Below are positions 26,160 to 35,952 of a stretch of 64,000 nucleotides of DNA, piece by piece (within the stretch, counting starts at the first letter, position 1; every line of letters starts with the position of its first letter). The notes beneath the pieces are model-generated. The model saw only the letters and a program-made list of their open reading frames with translations, searched no databases and was not told the origin of the DNA. The DNA comes from Aquisalinus luteolus (GTDB lineage Bacteria > Pseudomonadota > Alphaproteobacteria > Caulobacterales > Parvularculaceae). The DNA lies in contig NZ_VCJR02000001.1 in assembly GCF_009712425.2 (NCBI RefSeq), positions 124,001 to 188,000 on the forward strand, read 5' to 3'. The position numbers were made by a program, and so were the translations under genes.

Positions 26160-29100
26160 ATGAGGGGTAGAGCCGTGAATCAACGTTCCCACACATCCGA
26201 TTACCGCAAGGTGCTGCTTGGGGGCAGCGCCCTGATCATCGCCAGTCTCGCGCTTGGTTCGACAGCCTATGCGCAGGAAGACAGCGACACCGAAACAGCC
26301 GCTTCCAGCGACGTCATCACGATTACCGGTTCGCGTCTCGCAACGCGCGGGTTCGATACGCCGACGCCGGTTTCGACCGTCGACGAGGAAGAATACGTCC
26401 TGTCGGGTACGCAGAACCCGGAGAACCTGCTGCTGGATACACCGCAATTCACCGGTAACCAGCTGGAGGGCCCGAAAGCCAACACGGTTCAGGCGGGTTC
26501 GCCCGTTGGCGTCTCGACGCTGAACCTGCGCAATTTCGGCGCGACCCGTAACCTCGTGCTCGTCAATGGCCGCCGCTTTGCGATCTCCGGTCCGGCGATG
26601 ACAACCGATATCAACACCATCCCGGCTGCGCTGATCCAGCGCACGGAAGTCGTGACGGGCGGTTCTTCTGCCGTATACGGTTCCGATGCGATCACGGGCG
26701 TCGTCAACTTCGTCCTCAAGGACGATTTCGAGGGTATCGAGCTGAACGCCCAGAGCACCTGGGATGAGCCGACCGGCACCCCGACATATAACATCGACCT
26801 GACCATGGGCGGGAATTTCGACAATGGCCGTGGTAACCTGACGGCTTCTATCGGCTATCTCAACCGCGGTGGCATGACCTATGAAGAACGCGGTGGTTTC
26901 GCCGTGCCGGGCCTCAGTGATGGCTGCGTCACGACGGCATCCTACAGCGACAATGGTCCGGGTACGCCGCTTGCGGTGCCTGCCGGCCAGACCTGCGAGC
27001 AGGCTGGTGGCCGCCTCGGATTTATTACAGGTGGTTCCAGTGCGATCCCGAACGGTCGTATCGGTGGCCTGCCGACATTCGGTTCTGCCCAGTCAGATCC
27101 TCAGTTCGACGCAGCGCTCGCAGCTGCGGGGCTGCAGAACATGGGCTCTATCGGTGCCATCTTTGGTGACAACGGCCAGGACCTGCGCCCGTTCCTTGAC
27201 CCGGATGACCGTTTCGACCTCAGCCCGAACTCGTTCCTCGTCACGCCGCAGGAGCGCTGGATGGGTAACGTCTTCGGTCGCTACGAAGTCAATGACAAGG
27301 TGGAAGCCTATATCGAGGCGCACTACAGCAACAACGTTGCCAATGTGCAGATCGCCCCGACCAACGCCACCGGCAACTTCCTTGTCGATGTCGACAACCC
27401 CTATGTCAGCCAGGAAGTTCGCGACATCTTCCAGCTTCTGGACGAACGCGAGACAGGCCCGCGCGATATCTCCCGCGGTACGCTGACCTTGACGACAACG
27501 CCGAATGACGGCCTTGCCATCATCAACTACAACCGCCGCTTCAGCGACCTGCCGACGCGTTATGCAGACTCCGATCACTCCGTGTTCAGAACAGCAATCG
27601 GTGCCCGCGGTGACCTGGGCGACCTGTCGGATTCGTTCCTGCGCGAACTGTCCTACGACGCCTATTACACCTATGCGAAAACGTCGGAGACGATCGTCCA
27701 GACCGGTTCTGTTTCGTTGAGCGCCATCCAGCGTTCCATGCTGTCGCAGAACGGCAATGACCCGCTGCTCAACCCGTTCGGCCAGAACATCTCCGAAGCC
27801 GCTGCCGATGCCATCGGCCTGAGCTCGGTATCCAAGATCGATGCCGAACAGGAAGTCATCGTAGCCAGCTTGACCGGTGTCGCCTTCGACATGCCGGCAG
27901 GCCCGGTCGACTTTGCCGCCGGTGTGGAATGGCGAGATGCGTCAGCCTCCTACACGCCGGATGAGTATCTCAGCTCCGGCGACGTGTCGGGCTGGAACGC
28001 AGCCGAGGCAACATCGGGCAGCCAGTCTGTCACCGAGATCTTCGGTGAGGCCCGCGTGCCGCTGATCACGGCGCAGCCTTTCGTTGAGCAACTGAACCTG
28101 AACGGTGCCTTCCGTTATTCCAAGTATGACCTGGAAGGTGTCGATGGCGTCTGGACGTATTCCACAGGCGTCGAATGGGCAGTCACGTCCGACCTGTCCT
28201 TCCGTGGCCAGTTCCAGCATGCGATACGTGCGCCAAACGTCGGTGAGCTGTATGGCGGTCAGGGTACGGATGGCCCGACTGCGGTCGACCCGTGCTCCAG
28301 TCGTGCAGCCCCGTCTGACCAGACGGCCACTGTCCGTGCGCTCTGCGAGGCGACGGGTGTGCCCGCAGGGTCAGTGTTTGATATCTCCGTCCAGCCTTCG
28401 CCGTTCATCACCCAGGTTCGCGGTGGTAACCCGGAGCTGAGCCCGGAAGAATCAGACACCCAGACTTTCGGTGTGATCTGGCAACCGAGCCAGATTTCCG
28501 GCCTGTCCCTCAGCCTCGACTATTTCGATATCGAGCTGGAAGATGCGATTGCACCGCTTGGTGGTGGTAGCGTTCAAGGGGTTCTCGACCTCTGCTACAA
28601 CACTATCCAGGACGCAGACAGCGTCTATTGCCAGGCGATCAACCGCGATGCATCGACGGGTGAGATCACCGGGCCGCGTTTTGTCTACACCACTAACGCA
28701 AATATCGGTGGCATCGAGACATCAGGTTTCGATTTCCAGGGCCGGTACACGTTCGATACCGACTGGGGCCTTGGCAATGAAGGCAGTAACTGGGAACTGA
28801 GCACATCTTGGACCTATACGGACGAGTTCGTCGTCACGCCGATCCAGGACCTGCCGGAAATCCAGAACAGCTGCGTCGGCGCATGGGGTGGCACTTGCGG
28901 CCAGCCGCTGCCGGAACTCAAAGGCACGACACGCCTGACCTGGAACTCCGGTCCGTCGACCCTGTCGGTCCGTGCCCGGTATCTGGGTGAGCTGACCCAC
29001 GACTCCATCGTGGTTCCGCGCGAGCGTGGCGAGACCCCGCCATCTGCCGACACGATGACCACGCCGACCATCGATTCCTATGTCTACTGGGATCTGACCG

Positions 29101-29270
29101 GCGGGTATGAGCTGGGTGAGAATACGCGCTTCACCGCCGGTATTCGCAACCTGCTCGACGAAGAGCCGCCGGTGCTTGGTTCATTCCAGCAAGGTGGCGC
29201 GAACACCATCCCAGCAACCTATGACGTTCAGGGGCGTGTGTTCTTCGCCAGCGTCAACAAAAGGTTCTGA
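26160..29270 (+). CDS. TonB-dependent receptor, large (1036 aa)
   Basis: Outer-membrane receptor with signal peptide (cleavage after AYA). A TonB-box-like SDVITITGSRLATRGFDTPTPVSTV is followed by a plug (LNLRNFGATRNLVLVNGRRF, QRTEVVTGGSSAVYGSDAITGVVNFVLK) and a long barrel ending in VFFASVNKRF. It belongs to the sphingomonad/caulobacter group of carbohydrate receptors. A strong AAGGAGG lies ahead of the ATG. A convincing terminator follows. The promoter region carries a LacI-type and an IclR-type palindrome. With GH28 downstream, rhamnogalacturonan or polygalacturonan oligomers are the likely cargo. Confidence 0.92.
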   Translation: MRGRAVNQRSHTSDYRKVLLGGSALIIASLALGSTAYAQEDSDTETAASSDVITITGSRLATRGFDTPTPVSTVDEEEYVLSGTQNPENLLLDTPQFTGNQLEGPKANTVQAGSPVGVSTLNLRNFGATRNLVLVNGRRFAISGPAMTTDINTIPAALIQRTEVVTGGSSAVYGSDAITGVVNFVLKDDFEGIELNAQSTWDEPTGTPTYNIDLTMGGNFDNGRGNLTASIGYLNRGGMTYEERGGFAVPGLSDGCVTTASYSDNGPGTPLAVPAGQTCEQAGGRLGFITGGSSAIPNGRIGGLPTFGSAQSDPQFDAALAAAGLQNMGSIGAIFGDNGQDLRPFLDPDDRFDLSPNSFLVTPQERWMGNVFGRYEVNDKVEAYIEAHYSNNVANVQIAPTNATGNFLVDVDNPYVSQEVRDIFQLLDERETGPRDISRGTLTLTTTPNDGLAIINYNRRFSDLPTRYADSDHSVFRTAIGARGDLGDLSDSFLRELSYDAYYTYAKTSETIVQTGSVSLSAIQRSMLSQNGNDPLLNPFGQNISEAAADAIGLSSVSKIDAEQEVIVASLTGVAFDMPAGPVDFAAGVEWRDASASYTPDEYLSSGDVSGWNAAEATSGSQSVTEIFGEARVPLITAQPFVEQLNLNGAFRYSKYDLEGVDGVWTYSTGVEWAVTSDLSFRGQFQHAIRAPNVGELYGGQGTDGPTAVDPCSSRAAPSDQTATVRALCEATGVPAGSVFDISVQPSPFITQVRGGNPELSPEESDTQTFGVIWQPSQISGLSLSLDYFDIELEDAIAPLGGGSVQGVLDLCYNTIQDADSVYCQAINRDASTGEITGPRFVYTTNANIGGIETSGFDFQGRYTFDTDWGLGNEGSNWELSTSWTYTDEFVVTPIQDLPEIQNSCVGAWGGTCGQPLPELKGTTRLTWNSGPSTLSVRARYLGELTHDSIVVPRERGETPPSADTMTTPTIDSYVYWDLTGGYELGENTRFTAGIRNLLDEEPPVLGSFQQGGANTIPATYDVQGRVFFASVNKRF

Positions 29271-29294
29271 TGTCTCCCTCCCAGGAGCATGACT

Positions 29295-29326
29295 GGTGCA
29301 GCCCATTCCGGGCTGCACCTTTTTTT
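29295..29326 (+). terminator. Rho-independent terminator after TonB receptor
   Basis: GGTGCAGCCC and GGGCTGCACC form a 10-bp perfect stem with a 5-base loop, followed by seven T. It separates the receptor from the GH28 gene at 29379 and may allow partial read-through. Confidence 0.9.
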
Positions 29327-29378
29327 GTGAGCAGAACAAAGGCAGATTTCACCTGAAGGAAGCCAGGAGTAGATCACG

Positions 29379-30773
29379 ATGAAACTTTCACGGCGACGGA
29401 TATTGCTACTGGGTGCGGCGAGCGGGCTTGCCGCGTGTACAGCGGTTCCGACCGGCAGGGATGCCTGGACAAGGGCAGCCTGGATCGATCGAACGATCCG
29501 TATGCCACAGATCCCCTCCGGCGAGACGGATGTGACATCCTTTGGCGCAATTGGCGATGGCAAGACGATGAATACCGGGGCATTCGCCGCAGCGATCGAG
29601 GCCTGTGCCGCGAAGGGCGGTGGCCGTGTCATCGTCCCTCCCGGCCGGTATCTCACCGGTGCAATCCACCTGACCTCGAATATCGATTTTCATGTCGAGG
29701 AGGGCGCTGAACTACTCTTCAGCACCGATCCGGCAGACTATCCACTGGCACTGACCCGCTATGAAGGGGTGGAGCTGTGGAACTACTCGCCTCTGATCTA
29801 CGCCCGTGATGCGAAGAATGTCGCGATCACCGGCAGCGGCCTGCTCAACGGACAGGCGAGCAACGAGCACTGGTGGCCCTGGTGCGGCGCTGAACGGTTC
29901 GGCTGGGAAGAAGGCGTCGGCCATCAGACGCCGGACCGGACAGCCCTGTTCGAGATGGCCGACAAAGGTGTGCCTGTCAGCAAGCGCGTATTCGGTCTGG
30001 GGCATTACCTGCGCCCGTGTTTCATAGAGTTCCAGAACTGTGACCGCGTGCTGGTCGAGGGTGTGCATGTGCACGACTCGCCGTTCTGGAACATTCATCC
30101 GGTCATGAGCCGCGATGTGACCGTGCGCAATGTCACCGTGTTCGGTCATGGCCCGAACAATGACGGCTGCAATCCGGAATCCGTTGACCGCATGGTGATC
30201 GAGGGATGCGATTTCGACACCGGCGATGACTGTATCGCGATCAAGTCAGGCCGCAATGCCGATGGCCGCCGCATCGATACGCCCGCGCGCAATATCCTGA
30301 TCCGCGAGTGCACGATGAAGGCAGGCCATGGCGGTGTCGTCATCGGCAGTGAGGTCTCCGGCGGTGTCAACCATGTGTACGCAGAGAACTGCTATATGAG
30401 CAGTCCGGATCTCTGGTATGCGCTGAGGTTCAAGAACAATGCCGTGCGGGGCGGCGTGGTCGAGGACATCCATGTCCGCGATATCGAGGTCGGCCAGGTC
30501 GGGCGCGCCGCGATCACCTGCGATTTCAATTACGAGGAAGGCGCGAACGGGGATTACACGCCGGTGCTGCGCAACCTGACCGTTGAACGCCTGCATGTCG
30601 AGCACGCCGGCATGGTGCTGGATGCCCAGGGCCTGCCCGGTGCGCCGGTGATGGATATCACCCTGCGAGACTGCACTTTCGATGGCGTGGAAGAGGTGAG
30701 TATCATTACCTACACCCAGCGCCTGAAACTGGAAAACGTGCGGGTGAACGGCGAGCAGGTGAGCAGTCTCTGA
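29379..30773 (+). CDS. GH28 polygalacturonase-type glycoside hydrolase
   Basis: A 464-residue protein with an RR-containing lipoprotein-like leader (SRRRILLLGAASGLAAC). The right-handed beta-helix shows the GH28 catalytic pattern: GPNNDGCNPES, then GDDCIAIKSG (catalytic Asp pair), GHGGVVIGSE (His motif) and RFKNN (RIK equivalent). It hydrolyses alpha-galacturonide bonds in pectin or related polymers, outside the cytoplasm. It follows the receptor in the same direction and is convergent with the alpha/beta hydrolase. Exo- or endo-action, and homogalacturonan versus rhamnogalacturonan, cannot be read from sequence. Confidence 0.9.
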   Translation: MKLSRRRILLLGAASGLAACTAVPTGRDAWTRAAWIDRTIRMPQIPSGETDVTSFGAIGDGKTMNTGAFAAAIEACAAKGGGRVIVPPGRYLTGAIHLTSNIDFHVEEGAELLFSTDPADYPLALTRYEGVELWNYSPLIYARDAKNVAITGSGLLNGQASNEHWWPWCGAERFGWEEGVGHQTPDRTALFEMADKGVPVSKRVFGLGHYLRPCFIEFQNCDRVLVEGVHVHDSPFWNIHPVMSRDVTVRNVTVFGHGPNNDGCNPESVDRMVIEGCDFDTGDDCIAIKSGRNADGRRIDTPARNILIRECTMKAGHGGVVIGSEVSGGVNHVYAENCYMSSPDLWYALRFKNNAVRGGVVEDIHVRDIEVGQVGRAAITCDFNYEEGANGDYTPVLRNLTVERLHVEHAGMVLDAQGLPGAPVMDITLRDCTFDGVEEVSIITYTQRLKLENVRVNGEQVSSL

Positions 30774-30782
30774 CCGGTCAGG

Positions 30783-31925
30783 TCAGTGTTCTGTCGGTTG
30801 CGAATGCTCAGGCAGGAACCGGATCCTCCCAGTCCCCTTGATCAGTTGCGCCTCTCCGGCATCGAGATCGTATGCGAGGAGTCCGACCTGGTCGATGGAG
30901 CCGAGCATCACCTCGAAATACCGTGTGCGGATATAGCCCGGCACCACTAGCAGGCCTTTTCGAGGCAGTTGCGGGGCTTGTGCGTGGTGCGTCAGGGCCG
31001 TGTCGACAAAGCCGGCAAGGTCTGCCTCCTGTGCTGACGTTATATTGCCAAGATGCGCCATCGAGCCGACACCTGCCAGTTCGAGATAGGTGACCGGCCT
31101 GTCCAGCATTTTCGCGGCTGAAGCGTAATTGCGCGAATGCGAGGAGGGGACGCGGATATCGGTCTCTCCGTGCACGATGTACAGAGGTGACAGGATGTTT
31201 GGCACGGCAGTCAGGCCGCTGCGCACCGCATAGGCCTCCGGTGCTTCAGCCGGTGAGGCACCGATCCAGATATCCATCTCGTCACGGAACTCGCCAACCG
31301 CGTCGCCTTCATACCAAGCGGCATAATCGCTCATCGGATATTTGGCGACGACACTTGCAAACAGGTCTGGAAAGCGCCCGGCGACGGCCAGCGCATTGCC
31401 GCCGCCGCCACTGCCGCCGAGGAAATGAACGCGGTCCGGATCGCTGATATGCTCGGCATAGGCATGCCTGGCATAGGTCAGCGCGTCGTAGAAATCATAC
31501 AGCTCATAGCCGTTTGCATCGGGCTCGCCCAAGGAATAGGCACGGCCGCGCATATCGACCTGTATCGTCAGGAAGCCGGGATAGGGGTTTGGTGTCTCCG
31601 GCCCGGGATGCTCGACGCTGCCATGCCAGCCATGGGACATCAGCAGGATCGGGCCCGGGCGTTCCGGCTTGTAGACAGCCGCGGCGATCTCGATGCCCTC
31701 GGTGATCGAGGAGGGGAAGCGGGTGAAGTCCACCTTTTGCGACGTGAAGAAAGTATCCGGCCCGATCATCTTGATGTGACGCCCGTCGCGCATCGTGCCG
31801 ATAACAGGCCGCTCGTCGGGATTGTCCGATACAGGCTCCTGCATAGCGAGGACCGTTCCGGGGATGGCAAGGACAGCGCAGGCGAGAGTGATGAGGGCGG
31901 CTAGACGGATGGATGTCAGGGCCAT
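30783..31925 (-). CDS. Secreted alpha/beta hydrolase (putative carbohydrate esterase)
   Basis: A 380-residue protein with a signal peptide (MALTSIRLAALITLACAVLA). The alpha/beta-hydrolase core has LLMSHGWHGSVEHPG, the nucleophile elbow LGGSGGGGNALAVA (GGSGGG), and YIVHGETDIRVPSSHS bearing the likely catalytic Asp. It resembles prolyl-oligopeptidase-type and acetyl-esterase-type enzymes. In this locus, deacetylation or deacylation of pectin is the best guess. The start at 31925 has GGAG upstream; the longer reading adds five residues. A terminator hairpin lies just upstream, so it may have its own promoter or depend on read-through. Confidence 0.7.
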   Translation of the reverse strand: MALTSIRLAALITLACAVLAIPGTVLAMQEPVSDNPDERPVIGTMRDGRHIKMIGPDTFFTSQKVDFTRFPSSITEGIEIAAAVYKPERPGPILLMSHGWHGSVEHPGPETPNPYPGFLTIQVDMRGRAYSLGEPDANGYELYDFYDALTYARHAYAEHISDPDRVHFLGGSGGGGNALAVAGRFPDLFASVVAKYPMSDYAAWYEGDAVGEFRDEMDIWIGASPAEAPEAYAVRSGLTAVPNILSPLYIVHGETDIRVPSSHSRNYASAAKMLDRPVTYLELAGVGSMAHLGNITSAQEADLAGFVDTALTHHAQAPQLPRKGLLVVPGYIRTRYFEVMLGSIDQVGLLAYDLDAGEAQLIKGTGRIRFLPEHSQPTEH

Positions 31926-31941
31926 TGAGAACTCCCACAAG

Positions 31942-31970
31942 AAAAAGGGCTGCAGTGGATGCTGCAGCCC
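31942..31970 (-). terminator. Rho-independent terminator inside the rhamnose operon
   Basis: Read on the minus strand, GGGCTGCAG and CTGCAGCCC form a 9-bp perfect stem with a 6-base loop, followed by TTTTTC. It sits between the GH28-like gene (ends 31980) and the downstream hydrolase (starts 31925), so it would end the main operon. Confidence 0.85.
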
Positions 31971-31979
31971 CGATCGGGA

Positions 31980-33581
31980 TCAGAATTTGGTCGTGTCGAC
32001 CGTTTCCATCTGCCTGTCCGGAATGGTCAGGCTGCCGAACGTCCGGAAGGTGCTGACATTGTGCAGATGGAAGGAGGGGGCACCGCTCGGCACGCGCAGG
32101 CGGAAGAAGTCTGCCCCTTCGACGTCGCGCAGCCAGAAGGCCGGGCGAGGGTCCGCCTTCTTCACGGCGACCTCGATATTGCTCATCTCCACATTCTTCG
32201 CATCGCGGATGTAGAAGCCGGTCGCGGGCAGGTCGCCGAACATGTTCGGTTCGGGATAGCCCAGTTCCTCAAGCGGCGGCAGGCGGTCGGCAAGCTCTGC
32301 CGGGGCACCGCCTTCCTGTTCCAGATAGCAGTCGGCGATCTTCACGTCTTCGACCGGATGGCCCGGAATGCCGGCGATGATCGACGGCAAGAGCGGCGCG
32401 GAACTGGAGCTGACGATGTTGTTGATCAGGATGCGGCGGCATTTTGCGATTGTCGCATCCTTCGGCCCGCGCATACGGCGGCCGAGGCGCAGGAAGATCG
32501 GCGAGGAATAGTTGCCGCGCATCGTGCAGTTGGAGATGGTGACGTCTTCCAGGTCACCGCCATCGACGGTCTCCAGCGCGAAGCCCTGGCTGTCCTCGAA
32601 CGTGCAATTGGTGATGGTGATGTTCTTGAACCCGCCATTGGACTCGGTGCCGAACTTGATCCGTCCGTGTACCTGCGGCGCGAAGGAGGCAGGCATCTTG
32701 CGCCATGTGCCGTCGATCAGCGAGCCGATCTCGTAATTGCCGGTGACATAGCAATTGGCGATCATGACATTGTCGGTCGCGCGCGGATAACCGAGCGCGA
32801 AGCTCGATTTCAGGCAGATCCCGTCATCCCATGGCGAGTTGATATGGCAGTTGGTGACACGCACGTTACGGCAACAGTCGATGTCGAAGCCGTCGCGCGT
32901 CGTGTCGATGATAAGATTGTCGAGGGTCATGTTGTCGACGCCGGTTGCCAGCAGGGCGAACCAGCCGCCGCGATAGACCCGGAAGTCGCGCATGACGACG
33001 TTGCGGCAATTCTTCAGGGCAATCGCCTTGTTGCCTGTACCGTTATAGTGCGGGTCGTCCATGTAATTATAGCTGCCGTCACCGCGAGACAGATTGGTGC
33101 CGTCTATCAGGCCATCACCGGCAATGGTGATATCGCTGATGCCATCGCCCCAGATCAGGCTGTTTGCCCAATGGCTGTGACCAAAGTCCTGATAGTCAAT
33201 ATACGATGCATCCATCGGTTCGGGATGGTCATAGCCGCCCGGGGAGCCTTCCGGCGGGGCGGGGGCGGCGAAGATTGTCGCGCCGTGATCGAGATAGAGG
33301 GTGACGTGGCTTTTCAGCCGGATGGTGAAACAGGCATATTTGCCAGCCGGGAAATAGACCGTGCCACCGCCGCGTGAGGCGGCTTCGTCGATTGCCTTGT
33401 TGACGGCAGGCGTGTCGATGGTGGTGCCATCGCCGGTAGCGCCGAAATGGCGAACATTCAGGATGCCCGTGCCGGGCTGGCCTGCCTGCTGCGCCATGGC
33501 CTGCGAGTTTGCCGCACCGGCAAAACCCGCGGTCGCGAGGCCGGCCCCGCCGGCGAAAAGCATCGATCGTCTGTCTAGCAT
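31980..33581 (-). CDS. GH28-like parallel beta-helix enzyme (rhamnogalacturonan type)
   Basis: A 533-residue protein with a Tat-like leader (MLDRRSMLFAGGAGLATAG). The fold opens with LNVRHFGATGDGTTIDTPAV, as in pectin-acting beta-helix families. It shows TTRDGFDIDCC, SPWDDGICLKS (Asp pair) and RIKFGTES, but I do not see a clear G/S-H-G histidine motif, so it differs from standard polygalacturonases. Placed in an operon with RhaT and the L-rhamnose pathway, it most likely releases rhamnose or cleaves the rhamnogalacturonan backbone. It is followed by a terminator. Confidence 0.75.
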   Translation of the reverse strand: MLDRRSMLFAGGAGLATAGFAGAANSQAMAQQAGQPGTGILNVRHFGATGDGTTIDTPAVNKAIDEAASRGGGTVYFPAGKYACFTIRLKSHVTLYLDHGATIFAAPAPPEGSPGGYDHPEPMDASYIDYQDFGHSHWANSLIWGDGISDITIAGDGLIDGTNLSRGDGSYNYMDDPHYNGTGNKAIALKNCRNVVMRDFRVYRGGWFALLATGVDNMTLDNLIIDTTRDGFDIDCCRNVRVTNCHINSPWDDGICLKSSFALGYPRATDNVMIANCYVTGNYEIGSLIDGTWRKMPASFAPQVHGRIKFGTESNGGFKNITITNCTFEDSQGFALETVDGGDLEDVTISNCTMRGNYSSPIFLRLGRRMRGPKDATIAKCRRILINNIVSSSSAPLLPSIIAGIPGHPVEDVKIADCYLEQEGGAPAELADRLPPLEELGYPEPNMFGDLPATGFYIRDAKNVEMSNIEVAVKKADPRPAFWLRDVEGADFFRLRVPSGAPSFHLHNVSTFRTFGSLTIPDRQMETVDTTKF

Positions 33582-33632
33582 GTCCTTGTTTCCTTCCTTC
33601 TGGTCAATTCGTGTACTGAAGCGTGCCTGTTC

Positions 33633-34757
33633 CTAGCTGAGGAAATTGCCGTAGCCGATGACGCCGGTGGAGCCGACGAGGATGGCAATGCCGAGGAAGA
33701 CAAGCCGCTTCGTTTTTGCGCTGGAGGCGCGCCATTCACCGAGGGCAAAGCCCCACAGCGTGGAGAAGATGATGATGCTCGCCATGTGCAGCGTCCACGA
33801 GGAGAAGCCGAACCGGCCCATCTGGCTTTCACCCATCGTGTAGAAGAAGAACTGCAGGTACCACAGCACGCCAGCGACAGCGCACAGGCCATAGTTCAAG
33901 AGGAGAGGCGGTTTGCCCTGCACTGCTGGCGTGCCATCAGCGCCGATGGCGGCAGCGCCGGGTTCTGCCGGCGGGACATTGGTTGCTGCATTCTGGCGCC
34001 CGATCCATTGGCCTGCGGACTTGTTGCGCACGATCATGACCGTGCACCAGATGAAGTTGGTGGTGAAGCCACCGGCAAGGACGACGCAAAGGACGGGCAG
34101 CCCTTGCCACAGAATGCCCGTGCCCGCGGCCAGCGATGCCTCGCGAATTGGCTCACCGGCGGCAAGGCCATAGGCAAAGCAGCTCGACATGATGCCTGAG
34201 AAGATGGCGACCATGATGCCCTTGCGGAAATCGAACTCGGCGATCGTCTTGATACGCTCTTCCTGCGGGACTTCCTGTTCCTTGGCGTGCCCGGCCATGG
34301 CGACGACGGCGATGCCGACTAACGTCAGCAGGATGCCGAGCAGCACGACGAACCCACTGGTAGAAGACAGCAGCGTTTCGGCGAACTCGCCTTCAAAGAT
34401 CGGTGGCACCAGTGTACCGAAGGCGGTGGTGAGGCCGAGGGCGACCGCCATGCCCAGCGACACGCCGAGATAGCGCATGGTCAGACCGAAGGTCAGCCCG
34501 CCAAAACCCCACATCGCCCCGAAGAAATAGCACCATTGCAGCGTCGAGGCCGGGGCACCGGAAAGGACGCCGAGCACATCCTCCGTGCCGATAAAGGCGG
34601 CAATCCAGGGTGCGAGAACCCAAGAGAAGATGCCGCCTGTCAGCCAGAAAATCTCCCACGACCAGAGCTTTACGCGCTTGTAGGGGACGTAGAAGCTGGC
34701 TGAGGACAGGCCACCCAGCCAGTGAAACAAGACGCCGAAAAGTGGATTGCCACCCAT
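33633..34757 (-). CDS. rhaT: L-rhamnose/H+ symporter
   Basis: A 374-residue, about ten-helix inner-membrane carrier of the drug/metabolite transporter superfamily. FHWLGGLSSASFYVPYKRVK, WSWEIFWLTGGIFSWVL, FGAMWGFGGLTFGLTMRYLG and LWYLQFFFYTMGESQMG follow the E. coli RhaT pattern closely. A ~30-residue hydrophilic insert near residue 240 makes it longer than the E. coli protein. It imports L-rhamnose with protons. It lies 15 bp downstream of the lactate dehydrogenase gene in the rhamnose operon, which strongly supports the substrate. Confidence 0.9.
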   Translation of the reverse strand: MGGNPLFGVLFHWLGGLSSASFYVPYKRVKLWSWEIFWLTGGIFSWVLAPWIAAFIGTEDVLGVLSGAPASTLQWCYFFGAMWGFGGLTFGLTMRYLGVSLGMAVALGLTTAFGTLVPPIFEGEFAETLLSSTSGFVVLLGILLTLVGIAVVAMAGHAKEQEVPQEERIKTIAEFDFRKGIMVAIFSGIMSSCFAYGLAAGEPIREASLAAGTGILWQGLPVLCVVLAGGFTTNFIWCTVMIVRNKSAGQWIGRQNAATNVPPAEPGAAAIGADGTPAVQGKPPLLLNYGLCAVAGVLWYLQFFFYTMGESQMGRFGFSSWTLHMASIIIFSTLWGFALGEWRASSAKTKRLVFLGIAILVGSTGVIGYGNFLS

Positions 34758-34772
34758 GTCAGATTTCCTCTC

Positions 34773-35924
34773 TTATATTTTATTCCGTACCAGTATCGAC
34801 TGGTCGATCTGCGTAATATCTGTGACGCCTGTCAGGGACATGGCGACCTTCATTTCCGCCTCGATGAGAGACAGCATTTTTGAAACACCGGCTTCGCCTT
34901 CGGCGGCCAGGGCATAGACCCAGCTGCGCCCGAGCAGTACGCCGCGCGCGCCCAACGCCAGCATCCGCACGACGTCGAGGCCGGAGCGCACGCCGCCATC
35001 GGCGAGCACGGTCAGGCGCTCCCCGACCGCTTCTGCAATCGCGGGCAGCGCCTCGCAGGAGGCGGGCACGCCATCGAGCTGGCGGCCGCCATGATTGGAG
35101 ACAACGATCCCGTCAGCGCCGAGATCTGCGGCCTGAACTGCGTCTTCTCGGTCGAGGATGCCCTTGACCAGCATAGGCCCCTTCCAGATCGAGCGGATGA
35201 ATTCGAAATCCTTCCACGTAACGGTCGGGTCAAAATTATTCCGCATCCACGCAAAAAAGTCCTCAAGGCCTGTATTCTTGCCGAGAACCGGCGCGACATT
35301 GCCGAGCTGGTGCGGGCGGCCATGAATGCCCACATCCCACGCCCAGCCGGGGTGCTGCAAAGCCTGGAAGACACGGCGCATATCCCCGGCAAGGCCCGGG
35401 CTGCCTGCAAGGCCTGAGTGATAGTCGCGATAGCGCGAACCCGGCACGGGCATGTCGACGGTGAAGACCAGCGCGCTGCAGCCGGTATCGGTGGCGCGTT
35501 GTAGCAGGTCCTTCATGAAGCCGCGGTCGCGGATCATGTAGAGCTGGAACCAGATCGGGTCGGTAACGGCGCTGGTTACTTCCTCCAGCGGGCAGGCAGA
35601 AACAGTGGACAGCGTGAAAGGGATGCCTGCCTTCTCGGCCGCGCGCGCCGCCTGCACCTCGCCGCGCCGGGCATACATGCCGGCCAGCCCGACGGGGGCG
35701 AGGGCGACGGGCAGGCGGGTGTCCTGGCCGAAGAGCGTCGTCGAGAGATCGATATTCGAGACATCGCGCAGGATGCGCTGGCGCAAGGCGATATCCTGAA
35801 GGCTGGCAACATTGCGCCGCAGGGTCACCTCGTCATAGGAGCCGCCATCAACATACTCGAACAGGAAGCGCGGCAGCTTTGCCTGCGCCTTCTTTCGAAA
35901 GTCATGTGTTGAGGCCGTAATCAT
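34773..35924 (-). CDS. lldD: L-lactate dehydrogenase, FMN-dependent
   Basis: A 383-residue member of the FMN-dependent alpha-hydroxy-acid dehydrogenases. [59 protein letters not shown] and the catalytic-His segment [11 protein letters not shown] parallel E. coli LldD closely. It oxidises L-lactate to pyruvate at the inner membrane and feeds the quinone pool. The start at 35924 matches the E. coli N-terminus. L-lactate is an end product of the diketo-rhamnonate route encoded upstream, so the operon appears to recover both carbon fragments as pyruvate. Confidence 0.9.
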   Translation of the reverse strand: MITASTHDFRKKAQAKLPRFLFEYVDGGSYDEVTLRRNVASLQDIALRQRILRDVSNIDLSTTLFGQDTRLPVALAPVGLAGMYARRGEVQAARAAEKAGIPFTLSTVSACPLEEVTSAVTDPIWFQLYMIRDRGFMKDLLQRATDTGCSALVFTVDMPVPGSRYRDYHSGLAGSPGLAGDMRRVFQALQHPGWAWDVGIHGRPHQLGNVAPVLGKNTGLEDFFAWMRNNFDPTVTWKDFEFIRSIWKGPMLVKGILDREDAVQAADLGADGIVVSNHGGRQLDGVPASCEALPAIAEAVGERLTVLADGGVRSGLDVVRMLALGARGVLLGRSWVYALAAEGEAGVSKMLSLIEAEMKVAMSLTGVTDITQIDQSILVRNKI

Positions 35925-35952
35925 CCGTGCAAGGTCCAGTCCTGATAGTGTC

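Noticed and set aside
26450-26465. ACCGGTAACC inside the 26160 TonB receptor gene
   Set aside because: It partly matches the ACCGGT operator core, but it is in coding DNA about 300 bp into the gene, lacks the flanking GAA arm and is probably chance.
30770-30781. Palindrome CTGACCGGTCAG between convergent GH28 and hydrolase genes
   Set aside because: It contains ACCGGT but has different arms and lies at gene 3' ends, so an operator role is unlikely.
31959-33377. 472-residue plus-strand frame antisense to the GH28-like gene
   Set aside because: The sequence consists of repeated Val/Asp/Gly/Ala-rich stretches mirroring the beta-helix repeats of the true gene; no start signal or domain.
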